A stretch of DNA of 64,000 nucleotides from Panicum virgatum. Lineage: Eukaryota > Streptophyta > Magnoliopsida > Poales > Poaceae. Position numbers and translations under genes: made by a program. The number at the start of each line of letters is the position of its first letter. The first letter of the stretch is position 1. The DNA is taken from positions 20,157,756-20,221,755 of the forward strand of contig NC_053141.1 in the NCBI RefSeq assembly GCF_016808335.1, written 5' to 3'. This document shows, piece by piece, positions 1 through 12,569 of this stretch. Below the pieces are notes generated by a model, which was not told the origin of the DNA, did no database searches, and saw only the letters and a program-made list of their open reading frames with translations.

Positions 1-985
1 CATGGTTTCCTAAGGATTTTTGTTCACAAGCATCAAGATGATAAGCATGGAATAAAACATATGCAAGCCAACCATAGGAAACATGTAGAGCAGGCGCAAC
101 ACACTGATTCTTGAGTTTGATTTTAGTGAGTCAGAATTAAAAACCATTCAAACTCATGAATCAATGAGAGTTGAGAAGTAGAGGGTGCACATACTATCGC
201 TCTTTTAAGAAGGTGGGGATCAAGGCAATGGTGATTCTGCCAAACCACTAGCTGGCTGGCTGAATTTGGTGTCCTTGCCTTGTCTCTTGTCATGATGGTG
301 CGGACAATGTTGTGTGATGCATCTGTGGGAGATCTCAAATGTGTATGACAATGATGATCTTGAGAGATCTCCCCCACACTTGTACTTGTACCTGGTGCTA
401 TATTCAACGAGATAGTGGAAACAAAATAATGGCTCTGCTAGTTTTAACAAACAGGGAGCTCTAGAATTTATTCAACCTAAATATTAATCTCACCATGAGA
501 CTTACTCTGGTGATCCTCGGGCGACCTCCCCGGCAGGGCTTTGTTTAATGTCAAAAGTAGGACATTGAGAGTACTTACCGCGGTGTTTGTTGATGAAGAC
601 TTCAATGTTGCCGCCATGGCAATTCCTCTCTTTTTTTTCTTTTTTTTATAGAGCAAGATACGAGGACTAGCACCAATTCAAAGACAAGATATGGATTGAT
701 AAAGAACTTACTTCGGGGCACTCACATACCTCCCCCACACTTCGAGTTTGCAAAACTTCAAGTGTTTGGAGTTCAAGTCTCCTTCTGTAGTTGTTTCTTC
801 ATCAAGGCACACCGAGGGGTTGTGATTGGTGTAGCCAACATGTTCGTAGGTGTTGTTTGTCCGTCATTCTTCTTGATCTTCCCTTGGAAAGGTTAGCAAC
901 CAAAAATACCCGAAGGAAAAAAATCCTAGAACATGCTCTTGCTTTTATTGAAGGGAAATAAATAAGTCAACACCCGACAAACTGA
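1..985. other. Unassigned retroelement-like sequence
   Basis: I recognise no gene here. Two CTCCCCCACACTT tracts (about 368-380 and 729-741) read on the - strand as purine-rich, PPT-like motifs. They resemble the repeated CCTCCCCCATGCTT tracts inside the non-autonomous element at 56302-63107. This suggests, without proving it, internal sequence of a similar - strand element. The 5' LTR and primer-binding site expected upstream of the gag gene at 990 are not visible, so that element is probably truncated just before its gag start. Confidence 0.3.
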
Positions 986-989
986 ACTC

Positions 990-2897
990 ATGGCGCACTT
1001 AGTCAATCAAATGGGCAATGCCGGCAATCATGGTCCAAGAGCTGAGCCTCAAGTGAACAGGTTTGGGGAATTCTTCCGTACCATCCCGCCCATCTTTCGT
1101 GGCTCCAAAGATCCTCTTGATGCGGATTTCTGGCTCAATGTGATTGAAGAGAAGCTGGGTCTTATTGAGTGTGAGCCACATGAGACCCAGCTTCATGACG
1201 CCCCTGGGGCTTGGTGGCGGAACTTCAAGGCATCTCACCTGGCTGATCACCGCTTCACATGGGAGGAGTTCCGCACAGCTTTTCGCTCCTTCCATATTCC
1301 CAAGGGTATCATGGACATCAAGAAGAAAGAATTTCTGAATCTAACTCAAGGAAGTCGTGACGTAATGGCCTATGTCAATGCCTTCAACACTCTCTCCCAA
1401 TATGCACCTGAAGAAGTGGCCAACAATGCCAAGAAGCAAGAACGCTTGTATGATGGGCTTTCTGAAAAATTGCAAGACAAGCTCTCCACTACCAAGTTTG
1501 AAGACTTCAATGACTTGGTGAATATCGCTATCAAAGCTGAGCACAAGAAGAAGAATCTTGAGGCAAAGAACAAGCGTCTCGCTACTACCTCGGCAGGCGG
1601 TAGCTCCTCACGTCCACGTCTGGGGCCTCCTCCTCCACCACCTCGGGCGCCGGGTGCTCAACCTCCACATCCTATGTGGATTGTGCGCCACCCTCAATCT
1701 CCCCAAGGACAAGCTCCTGGGCCGGCCAATGCCTATTGGAACAACCCAGGTGTTGCCGCGAAGGGTCCATGCTTCAATTGTGGTGGCATAGGCCACATCT
1801 CCAAGAATTGCCCCTCTCCGAGGCGTGGCAGTGCCTTAAATGCACCTAGACCCAATAATCCACCTCAAGCACCGTGTCAGGAAGCCAACCCACAACAAGT
1901 TCCTAAGTGTGGTCGTCTTAACTACACCACCGCTGAAGAAGTTCCGAAGGATGCGGAAGTGCTCATGGGTACGCTCCTAATCAACTCCCACCCTGCAATT
2001 GTTCTTTTCGATTCTGGAGCAACTCTTTCATTCATCAACAAGAAGTTTATGCTGCATAGTAAACTTGAGATGCAAAATCTACAAGTGCCATACCATATAG
2101 AATCACCAGGCGGGGAAATCATTGCTAGACACTTTGTTAATGAGGTTCCAATTCTCATTGAGGGAGCCACTTTTCATGCTAATCTTCTTATCCTAGACAA
2201 GATGGGCTTAGATGTGATTCTTGGGATAAATTGGTTGGGTAAGCATGATGGAGTTATCAAATGTGGGCCCCGCACTATCGATCTTTTGCACCCCTCTGGG
2301 AGTAGAGTTCTCCTCTCTCTTTCCAAGATGGAATCTCATCTGTATGCTTTGACAAATACTAAAGCCACTGCGTTGGAAGATATTCTCATGGTGTGTGAGT
2401 ATCTAGATGTCTTTCCAGAAGAATTACTAGGTATGCCCCCTGATCGTGAGGTTGAACTTGTCATAGAGCTTAAGCCTGGAACAGCTCCTATCTCTAAACG
2501 GCCTTATCGAATGCCTCCTAATGAGCTAAGAGAGTTGAAGGAACAACTCAAGGTCTTGTTGGACAAAGGTTTCATTCGCCTGAGCTCCTTTCCTTGGGGA
2601 TGCCCGGCTCTTTTTGTGAAGAAGAAAGATGATAGTTTATGGATGTGTGTTGATTACCGTCCGTTAAATGAAGTCACTGTCAAGAACAAATATCCTCTTC
2701 CTCGGATTGATATCTTATTTGATCAACTCTCGGGAGCTCGTTATTTCTCCAAGATTGATCTAAGGTTAGGATATCATCAAATCAAGATCCAAAAGAAGAT
2801 ATTCCAAAAATGGCTTTCTCTACTAGATATGGTCTCTATGAATTCACTGTCATGTCCTTCGGCCTCACCAATGCGCCGGCTTATTTCATGTATCTGA
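990..2897 (+). pseudogene. gag-pol: gag-protease-RT (N-terminal part), chromovirus
   Basis: The ATG at 990 opens a 635-codon frame. Visible parts are a capsid-type gag region (about residues 30-250, with an AWW motif and [17 protein letters not shown]), a proline-rich linker, a CCHC zinc knuckle ([14 protein letters not shown], about residues 261-274), a retropepsin motif ([11 protein letters not shown], about residue 338), and the start of RT ([12 protein letters not shown], then [13 protein letters not shown]). The segment before AWW looks shortened relative to the family. After YHQIKI the frame goes wrong, consistent with one deleted base near 2794, and it ends in unrelated residues at 2897. 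The real coding continues in another frame from about 2798. The polyprotein would supply capsid and the enzymes for element replication. Confidence 0.88.
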
Positions 2898-5272
2898 TGA
2901 ATAGCATCTTCATGGAGGAACTTGATGTCGTTGTAATCATATTTATCGATGGTATTCTCATTTATTCCAAGACCAAAGAAGATCATGCTCGTCACATTCA
3001 TATTGTCCTTCAAAAACTTAGAGAACATCGTCTTTATGCCAAGTTTAGCAAATGTGAATTTTGGCTTGAAGAAGTATTTTTTCTGGGTCATATTCTCTCC
3101 AAGGATGGTATTGCTGTGGATCCTAGTAAGGTGCAAGATGTTCTTGATTGGAAGCAACCTCATAATGTCCATGAGATCCGGAGTTTTCTTGGACTTGCGG
3201 GATATTACCGCCGGTTCATAGAGAACTTTTCTAAAATTGCGAAGCCTATGACCGAGTTACTGAAGAATGGGGTCAAGTTTGAGTGGTCCCCAGCCTGTGA
3301 AGAAGCTTTTCAAACCCTTAAGGATCGTCTCACTACAGCTCCCATTCTTGCTCAGCCAAATATTTTCAAGAGCTTCGATGTTTATTGCGATGCTTCTCGC
3401 ATCGGTCTTGGCTGTGTTCTTATGCAAGAAGGCCGAGTAGTGGCCTATGCTTCTCATCAACTCAAGGGACATGAAGAAAATTATCCCACCCATGATTTAG
3501 AGCTTGTGGCTGTTGTCCATGCTCTAAAGATATGGCGTCACTATATGTTTGGTAATCATTGCAATATTTATACTGACCATAAGAGCCTCAAATATATTTT
3601 CACTCAATCTGATCTCAACATGAGGCAATGTCGATGGCTTGAATTAATCAAGGATTATGATATTGAAGTGCACTATCATCCCGATAAGGCAAATGTCGTC
3701 GCTGATGCACTAAGCCGGAAGGCTCAATGCAATTGCTTGGCTATAGCTCCTCCTGTGCATACTCTTTGTGATGATCTCCGAAAACTTGGAATTTCCATAG
3801 TCAAAGAAGGGTATCTTGCTACTCTCACAGTTAAATCCAACCTTTATGATCAAATTAAGGATGCTCAAAAGAAAAACAAAGGTATGGCTCGAATTCCGGA
3901 AATAATAAAGAAGGGCAAAGCTCGATGCTTCTCTACTGAAGATGGAGTTCTATTCTTTGGGAAGCGTATTGTGGTGCCTAAGGATCATAACCTCAGGCGA
4001 ATTATCCTTGATGAAGCCCATAGTTCTCAATTCTCTATTCATCCGGGCAGTATCAAAATGTATCAAGATCTCAAGCAAAGGTTTTGGTGGACTCGTATGA
4101 AGCGAGAAATCGCTCGATATGTCGCCGAGTGTGATGTTTGCCAAAGAGTTAAAGCTGAGCATCTCAAGCTAGCTGGTACTCTTCAGCCCTTACATATTCC
4201 ATCATGGAAGTGGAAAGAAATTGGAATGGATTTTATCACTGGGTTACCTAGGTCTTCTCAAGGGTATGATTCTATATGGGTAATTGTGGATCGATTGACA
4301 AAGTCGGCTCATTTCCTTCCAGTTAAGACCACTTATCAAATTAAGCAGTATGCGGAGTTGTATCTCACTCGTACTATATGTCTTCATGGTGTTCCTAAGA
4401 AAATTGTCGCTGATCGTGGTCCTCAATTTGTCGCTCACTTTTGGAGAAGTGTTCATGAAGCCATGGGAACTGATGTCACCTATAGTACTGCTTATCATCC
4501 TCAAACTGACGGTCAAGCCGAGAGGGTCAATCAAATTCTAGAAGATATGCTAAGAGCTTGTGCTCTCATATATGAGAAGAAATGGGTTACCTGCTTGCCG
4601 TTCGCAGAGTTCTCCTATAATAATAGTTATCAAGCAAGTATCAAAATGTCTCCTTTTGAAGCTCTCTATGGAAGACGGTGTAGAAGTCCTATCAATTGGT
4701 CCAAATCTGGAGAAAGGCCTTTCTTTGGACCGAATTTGGTAAAAGATGCCGAGGATCAAGTCAAGGTCATCCGTGAGAATCTTCGCATTGCTCAATCTCG
4801 TCAAAAGACTTATGCCAATCGTCGTCGCCGAGAACTCCACCTCAAAATTGGTGATTATGCCTATCTCAAGGTTTCTCCATTAAAGGGAACTCGCCGTTTC
4901 CAAGTAAGAGGAAAGCTAGTGCCACGCTATGTGGGACCTTTTTGGATTACCAAGAAAGTTGGAGCAGTGGCCTATCAACTGGAACTTCCTCAATCACTCT
5001 CCGCAGTACACAATGTCTTTCATATCTCTCAATTGAAGAAATGTCTTCGTGTTCCAACCGACGCTGTCGATTTGGAGACACTTGAACTTCAACCAGGTCT
5101 TACCTACGAGGAGCATCCCATTGCCATTCTTGATCGTGATGAAAGAAAGGTGAAGCATAGTATGGTGAAGTTTGTAAAGGTTCAATGGAGAAATCACTCC
5201 GAAGATGAAGCCACTTGGGAGTGTGAAGATCAATTACGTCAAGAATACCCTGATTTCTTTTCCGATGAGTAA
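2810..5272 (+). pseudogene. gag-pol: RT-RNase H-integrase-chromodomain, chromovirus
   Basis: This continues pol in a second frame; the ATG at 2810 is an internal methionine, not a true start. RT motifs are clear ([14 protein letters not shown]), but the catalytic FIDD motif reads FIDG because codon 2951-2953 is glycine, which should abolish polymerisation. RNase H keeps its acidic residues (YCDAS near residue 192, THDLEL, TDHKSL, ADALSRK). Integrase has an H-H-C-C zinc region (about residues 404-447, ending CDVCQRV) and a D-D-E core ([23 protein letters not shown]). The last ~50 residues ([13 protein letters not shown] to [15 protein letters not shown]) form a chromodomain, known in this family to steer integration to particular chromatin. 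Confidence 0.92.
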
Positions 5273-5443
5273 GTTTTCTCTCCACCACACCCTACTTCCT
5301 TAATGAAGTTCATCTTTTTGGATATTGTTATATGTGGACACAGTCACCATCAAGGAAACTCTAAGAATGTCTCATCACATCACATCGTCCCTGCCTTTGT
5401 GCATCATCTCTTAGATGTTTATCTTGTCTAGGTGAATATGGCC

Positions 5444-6677
5444 TGTAACACCCGGTTTATAAAAGGACATAAACCGAGCAATCATATACGTGCCAGGATC
5501 AAGTCACACGTATATACAATAGAATGAACAGTATATCACAGCATATACCACGTAAAAAGATATAATAAAGTGAGTACGAATGTTATTTATTACATAAATG
5601 ACAAAATGTCTGGTACAAAGTATGTGGAAGCGTAAACAGGTACGAAACTCTCGGAAGCTGGGCGCCACAGGGACATCGACTGGGAGACGACAGCCTAGAA
5701 GTCCTCGTACTCCTGGTAGCTCCGGGTGAACTCCTCCGCGTCGCCGGGAACTGAGCAGCAGTAGGGTGTCCCCAAAGAGAACAAGAGGAAAAGAGTAGAG
5801 TAGGCAAGAGTGAGTACACAACTTGTACTCAACAAGTATAACACAAACTATGAGGCTCTAAGGTTGGCTGACTCAACTGCATTAGCTTTTAATCTTGTCA
5901 AAATTTTATTAAAGCTAATCACTACAAGTGGATGAATTACCATAAACCCAGTTACATAGAAATTAATCAAAATTATTTATGAACTACTGAGAACCAAACC
6001 AAACCAAACCACCCGGGGAACCCCCTAATCAAAGGAGAATAACCCCACTAATCAAAAGGAGGATCTGGGCCGCTCATAACCATGAGCACGGCTAGTATAC
6101 CAGTTTTACACTCTGTAGAGGTTGCACATCTTTACCCACAAGTCGTGAGCTACGCTAGTTGTTCATCACACTTCCTTAGGTGAGATGACTAGCAAACTCA
6201 CTACGAGGATGTTATAAAGGACCACGTTGGTAAGGTGTAACCGCTAAGGATTCAGGCTCCACAATGATGGGGCCCACCTCGAGGGGGTAAAAGATAACAC
6301 AGACCAAGCCTCGCAGCGCAGGGACCATTGAAGTTCACCCCCCCCTCTTGCCCCGTCGGTAAGTTACTCCGAACCAAAATGACCTAATTAGTAAGCCAAG
6401 ACCATCCCATTCCAGTCTTGTGGTAGTGCTGTTGTTCCAGGTTGTCGCTCTATGAACCGGTCCTTAAGGAGAGTGGCCAACCCAGCACTAAGCACCGTGC
6501 TGGCCCCCTAAACCATGTTTCTAGAAAAACCAATTTTTAACGAGACGTGAGCCACTCAAGCACAGCGCACAGAGGGCCACCCCCAGAATTAAGTTGCATA
6601 TGCCATTAATCAAATTAATTAAAAAGGACCAAGTGTGTTATAGCGCAGCACCTAGCACAACTACCAAAATGCAACCC

Positions 6678-6772
<95 letters not shown>

Positions 6773-9061
6773 GATATAAAGTGGCTAGGAAAGTCCTTAT
6801 TGGCATACAATATTAAAATGCAGTATGAACTTGTATTTAAAAGTGATAGGTGGTGTTCATGTTATACTTGCCTTCCTCAAAGTTCTCCTACTGCTCAAAC
6901 TGCTCTGAAGACGGTGGCTGCTCTGGGTACTGGTACTCCTCCGAAGGATCAACGTCTACTCACGATCGCAACACCAAAACAAGTCCAGCACATACACATA
7001 CATGCAAACAAAGGCAAAAGCTAAGAAACAGTACAATAATACAGAAAAACAGCAAGCAAAACTAAGCTAAAACTAATCTACGCATTGCAATGATCGCGTG
7101 AACATAAAGAACACCTAAAACAGAGCTAGAACGCGAAATCTAGGCTTAAAACAAGATCTAGGGGCTAAACTGTAAGAAAAACAGAGTTTCCAGGGGTTTC
7201 TGCGCGAAAACCAGGGACTAAAACATAATTAAACCATAGCTGCAGGGGTTAGCGCGTAAAACTGCCAGGGGTGGATGATGGTTTCTATTTCTGGAAAATG
7301 CAGGGGCCTAAACGCTAAAAACTGGGCTCATATGGAATTACTTTTGAACTGGAAAGGACGGTGGGTTGATTTCCAGAAACTTCAGGGGCTCTTTAGCAAA
7401 ACAGCCAGGCCGAAGGGGTATCTTCTAATCTGGGCCATCGGATCTGGATCGGATGGCTTAGGATGATTGAGCGCGCGGGCGGTGGCAGCGTTGTCGCCGG
7501 TGACCATCTCCGCGGCGGCGCGTCACCGGGAACTCACTGGAGTTGGCCGAACTCGGCCTTCCCGGGGTCAATTCGATCGGGGTTTGGGTCAGGGATGGAC
7601 TACGCGACATGCGTAATCCACCTGGGCCAAAAGCGGGGCATGGCGAGGTCCTGAACACCGGGCGCGATGGCGGGGGCGGAACGGCGTGGCGGCGCATCTC
7701 CGGCGTGCGGCGTGCAGGCCGTTCTAGGCGTCGGTTGTGAGTGCAAAAGTCTCAGGGAGTTACTGTGGAGCAAGAGCAAGCCCGTGCAAGGGGTGTGCGG
7801 GACTGTGCTGGCCTGTAGGGTGCCCGCCACGGTGAACTGTGTCACAGGCGGTGGCGGAGCACCGGTGACCGGTGTTCCAGCACCTAGGGTGCGCTACAGG
7901 TCCTAATAGCTAGCGCAAAAGACAGAGAGGGCCGAGGGAAAGCTCACCGAGGGTCTGGATCGGGTGGAGTGGCTGTGCAGGGTCACCGGCGTCGAGGACG
8001 GCAGGGGAGCTCAGCGCTGCGCTCGCAGACAGGGCGGTGCAGGGGTGCTCCGGGCCTCGGATCTCCTCGAGTCGACGCGTGGTGTTGCTGCGGAGGTGTA
8101 CAAGGGGTCAGGTCGGCCGGAGGATCAACGGCGGTGAGGAATCGGGGCGGCGGACCGACTTACCGGTGGCGGCGTCCGGCACAATTCCGGCCGCTGCAGG
8201 TACTGAGGTCAAGCAAGATCGGCCTGAGTAGACACTTGGCATTGAGGCGGAGCTGCTGTGGTGCTCGGCGGGGGCTAGGAGGTGGTGGTGCGGCCGGTGC
8301 ACGGTGGCGCAGAGGCTCGGCACGGCGGAGCTGGGTAGGCGCGGTGGAGCTAGGGTTTGAGGCGGTGCTGGAACGGGTGATGGGCGTAGGAGGTCACGGG
8401 GGTGCGTTTAAAGGAGGGCGCTGGGGGTCTCGGCGTGCGAGCCGTTGTGGTGCGGGCGAGATTCCAGGCGAGACGCTCGGGCTCTGCTGGCGCGCTGGAG
8501 AAGGAAAGGAGGTGGAAGGAGGGCGATGACAGGTGGGCCAGAATGGTCAGCGAGGGAGCGCGGGTGAGAAATGGCACTGGCATGCGGGACCAGCTGTCAG
8601 GGCCTGCGGAAGGAGCGTGCGCGCTGGCTGAGGCAGTCCGCTGTTTGCTGGGCCGCGCACTGGGCTGAGGAGTGCGGGTCTGCTGGACCGAGGCAAGAAT
8701 GGGCACGGGCCGGGAAGGAAAGGGCGTTCGGCCGCGCGGGAAAAAAAGAAAGGGAAGCTGTGGGCCGGTGGGTTGGGCTGCTGGGCTGGAAGCTGGGTTT
8801 TCTATTTTCCTGGTTTTTTCTTCCTCTTTTCTTTTTCAAACTCCACTCAAACTATTTGAATTCAAATGAATCCTATGCACTCAACCAAATAAAATTATGC
8901 ACCAGCATGAATGCACAAACAAGTTTAACTCTAGAAAAATTTTAATTACTCGTGAAAGGAAATTAATTTAAATGCAAGGCTAAGCATATAAAATCTTAGA
9001 AAACTAAATAAAGCCAATTAAGTTTATTATTAAATGCTGAAATTTAGATTAGGGTGTTATA
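5444..9061 (-). mobile_element. Long LTR (3.6 kb) of a chromovirus, - strand
   Basis: On the - strand this LTR begins at 9061 with TATAACACCC (a mutated TGTAACACCC) and ends at 5444 with GGGTGTTACA, so the imperfect terminal inverted repeat is intact. Immediately upstream on the - strand is a purine-rich stretch (CTGTAAAGGGGTAGGATT) that fits a PPT, followed further out by a chromodomain remnant, so this is a 3' LTR. The body contains a TA microsatellite and a very GC-rich block (about 7460-8760), where all long open frames look like compositional artefacts. Length and layout resemble the solo LTR at 28218-45469. Confidence 0.72.
6683..6769. repeat. (TA)n microsatellite
   Basis: An uninterrupted TA dinucleotide run of about 87 bp lies inside the LTR. 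The Ile-Tyr open frame across it is an artefact. Length is likely polymorphic and assembly-sensitive. Confidence 0.97.
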
Positions 9062-9097
9062 AATCCTACCCCTTTACAGGAATCTGGTCCCGAGATT

Positions 9098-9385
9098 CTA
9101 TGGGCTGGCTAGTAAAGGAATCAGGATAGGTCTTCCGCAACTCATCTTCTCGGTGTGGTCACTCCATTGCATTCTGCACGCCTTGATCTCCCAGTTCCGT
9201 GTAACTCTCTCTGATGTCTCCAGTATCTTCACCGGATGCTCGGTATAGGTCAGATCCAATCCTTTCAACGGTTCTTGTTCTTCTGGCACTCTCAAGCACT
9301 TCTTCAACTCAGATCTACATAACTCTTCTACCTCGTCTGAGCAATCCTCAAATTCTCCCGTACTATCTGTAGGCCGGGGTGTCAC
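9098..9385 (-). pseudogene. Chromodomain (3' end of pol) remnant
   Basis: On the - strand a ~95-residue frame contains [25 protein letters not shown] and RVTRNWEIKACRMQW. These match the linker plus chromodomain that ends Ty3/gypsy chromovirus polyproteins. It sits just upstream of the 5444-9061 LTR in the same orientation, as expected for the end of pol. The N-terminal ~30 residues (up to SELKKC) do not look like integrase, so the pol upstream is replaced by other sequence. The C-terminal part after QWSDHTEK is also degenerate. Confidence 0.7.
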
Positions 9386-9468
9386 ATGGCCTCAACCTAG
9401 TCCGAGTTTTATCCTTCCCCTCTTGTCTATCCAAATCTCGGGACGAGATTTTCTTAAGGGGGGAGAGT
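9386..9468 (+). other. 3' internal end and polypurine tract of the next LTR element
   Basis: This + strand stub contains AATCTCGGGACGAGATT and then AAGGGGGGAGAG at about 9456-9467, directly before the LTR start at 9469. Grass chromoviruses commonly end this way: a post-chromodomain tail, then the PPT. The rest of that element's internal region is missing, replaced leftward by an opposite-strand chromodomain remnant. Confidence 0.6.
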
Positions 9469-12438
9469 TGTCACGGCCCCAAAGTTTTGAGCCGGTGAGC
9501 TCGCCGTGGCGCACATCGCGGCGTGCCGCGTGTCAGCCCCATCACCGGCCATCCTTGTGCCACGCGCCGCCCTGCCCTGCATCGACGAGTGAGCCACGGC
9601 AAGCTGCGCCCATCCCGCGACCGTGTACAGGCTCGACAATGCCACGCGCCGGCCGTCAAGCGTCATTCATCCCCCTTCCCCAGCCTTCCACGGCATTATC
9701 CTCGCGCTCAGCCTCTCCTCTTCCTCCTGCAGTTCGAGTAGAGCAGAGCCACCCCGCCATTGCCGCCGCCACCCCAAGCTCCGCTTGCCGCGGCCGCCGT
9801 CGATTCGTCATCTCCGGTCGCCCTCTCCTCGATTCCTCACAGGGGGAGCTTCCCCTCGTCGTCCTCGACCCGTTCCCCTCCTCACCTGGCTCCCTCCCCT
9901 TCCGCAGGGCCTCCCCGCCAGAGCTTGCCATCCGCCGCCGCCTGCTGCCGTCGCACCGCCTCCCCGTCTCTTCTCCTCACCGCCTGCGTGCGGGGTGAGC
10001 TATACCTCTCCCTAGAACACGCCATGCCCCTGCCTTCTGCCCCGTTCCGGCCCCACCTCGCCGGCGCCGCCTTGTGCCGCCGCCGCCGTCACCGCGCATG
10101 GCGTGTGCGCGCGCAACGCGCAACGCACGCCGTGGCCGCGCCCACGCCACGGTCAAGTCCGTCGTTGCCTTGACCCGGCCTGGATGGGCCGCTGGCCCGT
10201 GGGCCCCGCCTGTCGGCCTCAGGGCCGGCTCTGCGGGGTGCGTTTAGCAATTTTGCTAGGGTTTTGTAATGTTTTGTTTGTCTGCAAACTTGAAAAATGC
10301 GTAGAAATTAGTGTATCGCTCCGAAAATTATGAAACTTGTTTTGTTGGGTTCGTATCACTAAGATCTACTTAGAAAAGATGTTGTTTTGTATGTTTCCTT
10401 GCTGTTTGTTAGGGTTTTAGTGTGTTTTCTTTTGTTCTATCCGAAAATGAGTTAATGCAGAACTTTTGGCTGGAAAGTGACAAAATGGTGAAACTAGTTT
10501 TGTTAGCTTTGTTTTCTTGCCTAGTATCTATGATAATTTTCTTAGATTTATTTGGTTAAGTGTGCATGCCTTTTCTAATTTATCTTGTTTTGAATAGCTG
10601 AAACTTAATATATATTTATCATTAATTCTAGGGAAATGCTTTTTCTGCAAATCCAATTTTCATGAGTTCCTTGTAATGTTCTCTGCATGCTCAATTTATT
10701 TCATGATTTATACTTGCGGTGTAAGTTCATTTCTTAATTCTTGCATCGCATTCATGCATTATAGTGACCGAACCGTTGGAGGTCGAACCCGTGGAGCCCA
10801 CCGAGTCCGTCGAGCCTGAACCCGGAGTCCTGTTCGTGGTCAAGCCGGAAGTTAACCAAGGCAAGCAGCTAAGCATATTCCTTACACCTATCTAATCTGA
10901 TTTAGTTTAGCTATCTCACTTGGGTATTGTTGGGCTATATATGTATAGTAAGTATGTATTGCAATTTGGTACCTACTCTCTTGCATTACCCTTCCTTGAA
11001 TTGTTATCCATGTCCTTGTCACTTGTTAGTCAGTTAATTACTTAACTTGACTAGATGCTTAGCCCTGCTTAGATTACTTATATTGCTTGCTAGGAAGGAA
11101 TGTGTTGGAGTATCACACCTGCTAGTTATCCTTGATCGCACCTGAATAGTTGGGGTTCTGTTGGAGTAGTAGTACCGAGATTCGAGCGGAATGGTAGGGC
11201 CTAGAGAATGTAGTCACATGGACATAGTCCGCTTGGATCGTTTAAGGACCGTCCGTAGATGCCATCGACTTTGAGCACCTTTCCGTGCTACCACATATCC
11301 AATATAATTGTACGGATGAGCCAATTACCTTCTTTGACTTGATCATTGATGTGCAGTCCTAGATACGTGGCCATGGACTATGCAGAGAGGCTTAGAAGTG
11401 TCCCCGGGTAGACCTACGTGTAGGAAAGTTTAGAGATGTCCTCGGTGAAAACTAAGTCTCTACGCGTAAGCTAGGTGTGAAGATTTCAATGATCGAGCCT
11501 TGTTGGAAACGGTTGACGTGAGTACCCCCTTACCCGACGTGATCGGTTGAGTGAGCCGCATGGTCTTCACGTCGTGTGGGTAAAGTAGTACACCCTTGCA
11601 AGGTTTTAATCAATTCGAATTGCCGCGCTCTCGGTTATGAGCAAGCTCTTGGTTCATCGAATTTCTCGTAGAGAGTTTCGGATATGTTGGAGTGGTTCTT
11701 GCCACCTTTATGATCATTCATATATTATGCTCTTATTCAACTAAAACCTTTGGGGTTTGGGCAAGAATAATTAATTCTGCTAGGGTTAGGGTAGAGAGCT
11801 TATGCCTATGCAATAATTACTTAACCCTAAAGCTTTCATTTGAGTCTTTGCGTAATCCTTGCTTATTTAATTGCGTAAGTCTTGCGAGTACCTTTTGTAC
11901 TCAGGTTGCTTTCTAAACCTAGTTGCAGGTGAGCCGGAAGTGGTGTTCGGCCACTTCTACCCCGCTGATCCAAATGCGGGGGAGGAGTAGGTCGTTGTGG
12001 CTGTAATGATGTCCTTGAGCAAGGCATCATTATCTTAGTATGTCTTTATCGTAATCGAGCTCCGAGAGAGCATATAAATGCAATAAATTTTAAATTTCTG
12101 TTTAATATGACTTTCGTGAGCCCAAGGCTTGTAAGTGAAGCTTGAAACCCACTTATATCGAACTTGTAATATTAAGTGTGTAAAACTGCTCTTGTGGTTC
12201 ATCGGCACTGTGTATGTGGTTGTATAACGGTACGTGTGCTTAGTTCTGGGCATGTGGCAAACACGTACCGGGACTACCGGATTTGATGTTATTTTGGACG
12301 GATGACGTGTCGGTTATTCGTGTCTCTATATGGGGGATAACACGTGGCATGCTCTTCGGCCAGCACGTGTTAGCTTCCATCTGGATAATAATGACCGGCG
12401 GTTCGTTTAAAATAGTATCAAATTGGGCGGTTCTCACA
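9469..12438 (+). mobile_element. Long LTR (3.0 kb), chromovirus type, + strand
   Basis: The LTR begins TGTCACGGCCCC after a polypurine tract and ends GGCGGTTCTCACA at 12438, giving TG...CA termini with short inverted repeats. The left ~750 bp is GC-rich; its long open frames (Pro/Ser/Arg-rich) are composition artefacts. The right part is AT-richer and has a GAGTAC...GTACTCAGG segment like that of the other long LTRs here. No target duplication can be tested because the left side is internal element DNA. No intact gene is seen inside. Confidence 0.72.
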
Positions 12439-12548
12439 GCTTCCTTCTTATTCTTGCCGTCGGCTACGACATTCTATATCCATATTCTGCTAAGTTAATT
12501 CCACCAGAGCCGACGCGCACTGAGCTGATCATAGCACTGGATTGGTGG

Positions 12549-12569
12549 CCCCCCCCCCCCCCCCCCCCC
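12549..12569. repeat. (C)21 homopolymer
   Basis: A run of 21 C residues, also readable as 21 G on the other strand. Its length may be an assembly or polymerase artefact. Confidence 0.95.

Larger units (their letters stand above)
990..5443 (+). mobile_element. Ty3/gypsy chromovirus internal region, 5'-truncated
   Basis: The domain order gag, zinc knuckle, protease, RT, RNase H, integrase, chromodomain is that of the chromovirus branch of Ty3/gypsy; a Tekay/Del-like clade fits best. No 5' LTR or PBS is seen upstream. The sequence after the stop at 5272 runs straight into an opposite-strand LTR at 5444, so this copy has lost both its own LTRs. It is non-functional: one base is missing near 2794 and the RT catalytic motif is changed. 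Clade assignment is inference from motifs and would need a tree. Confidence 0.85.

Noticed and set aside
6615..6806. Frames of alternating Ile-Tyr
   Set aside because: Translation of a TA microsatellite; the same holds at 24726-24959.
7458..8945. Many overlapping long open frames on both strands (for example 7969-8529 +, 8350-8706 -)
   Set aside because: They lie in a GC-rich LTR block where stop codons are rare in all six frames; products are Arg/Gly/Ala/Pro-rich with no domain.
9423..10173. Pro/Ser/Arg-rich frames at the start of the 9469-12438 LTR
   Set aside because: Several frames are open at once, composition-driven, and they start before the LTR edge.
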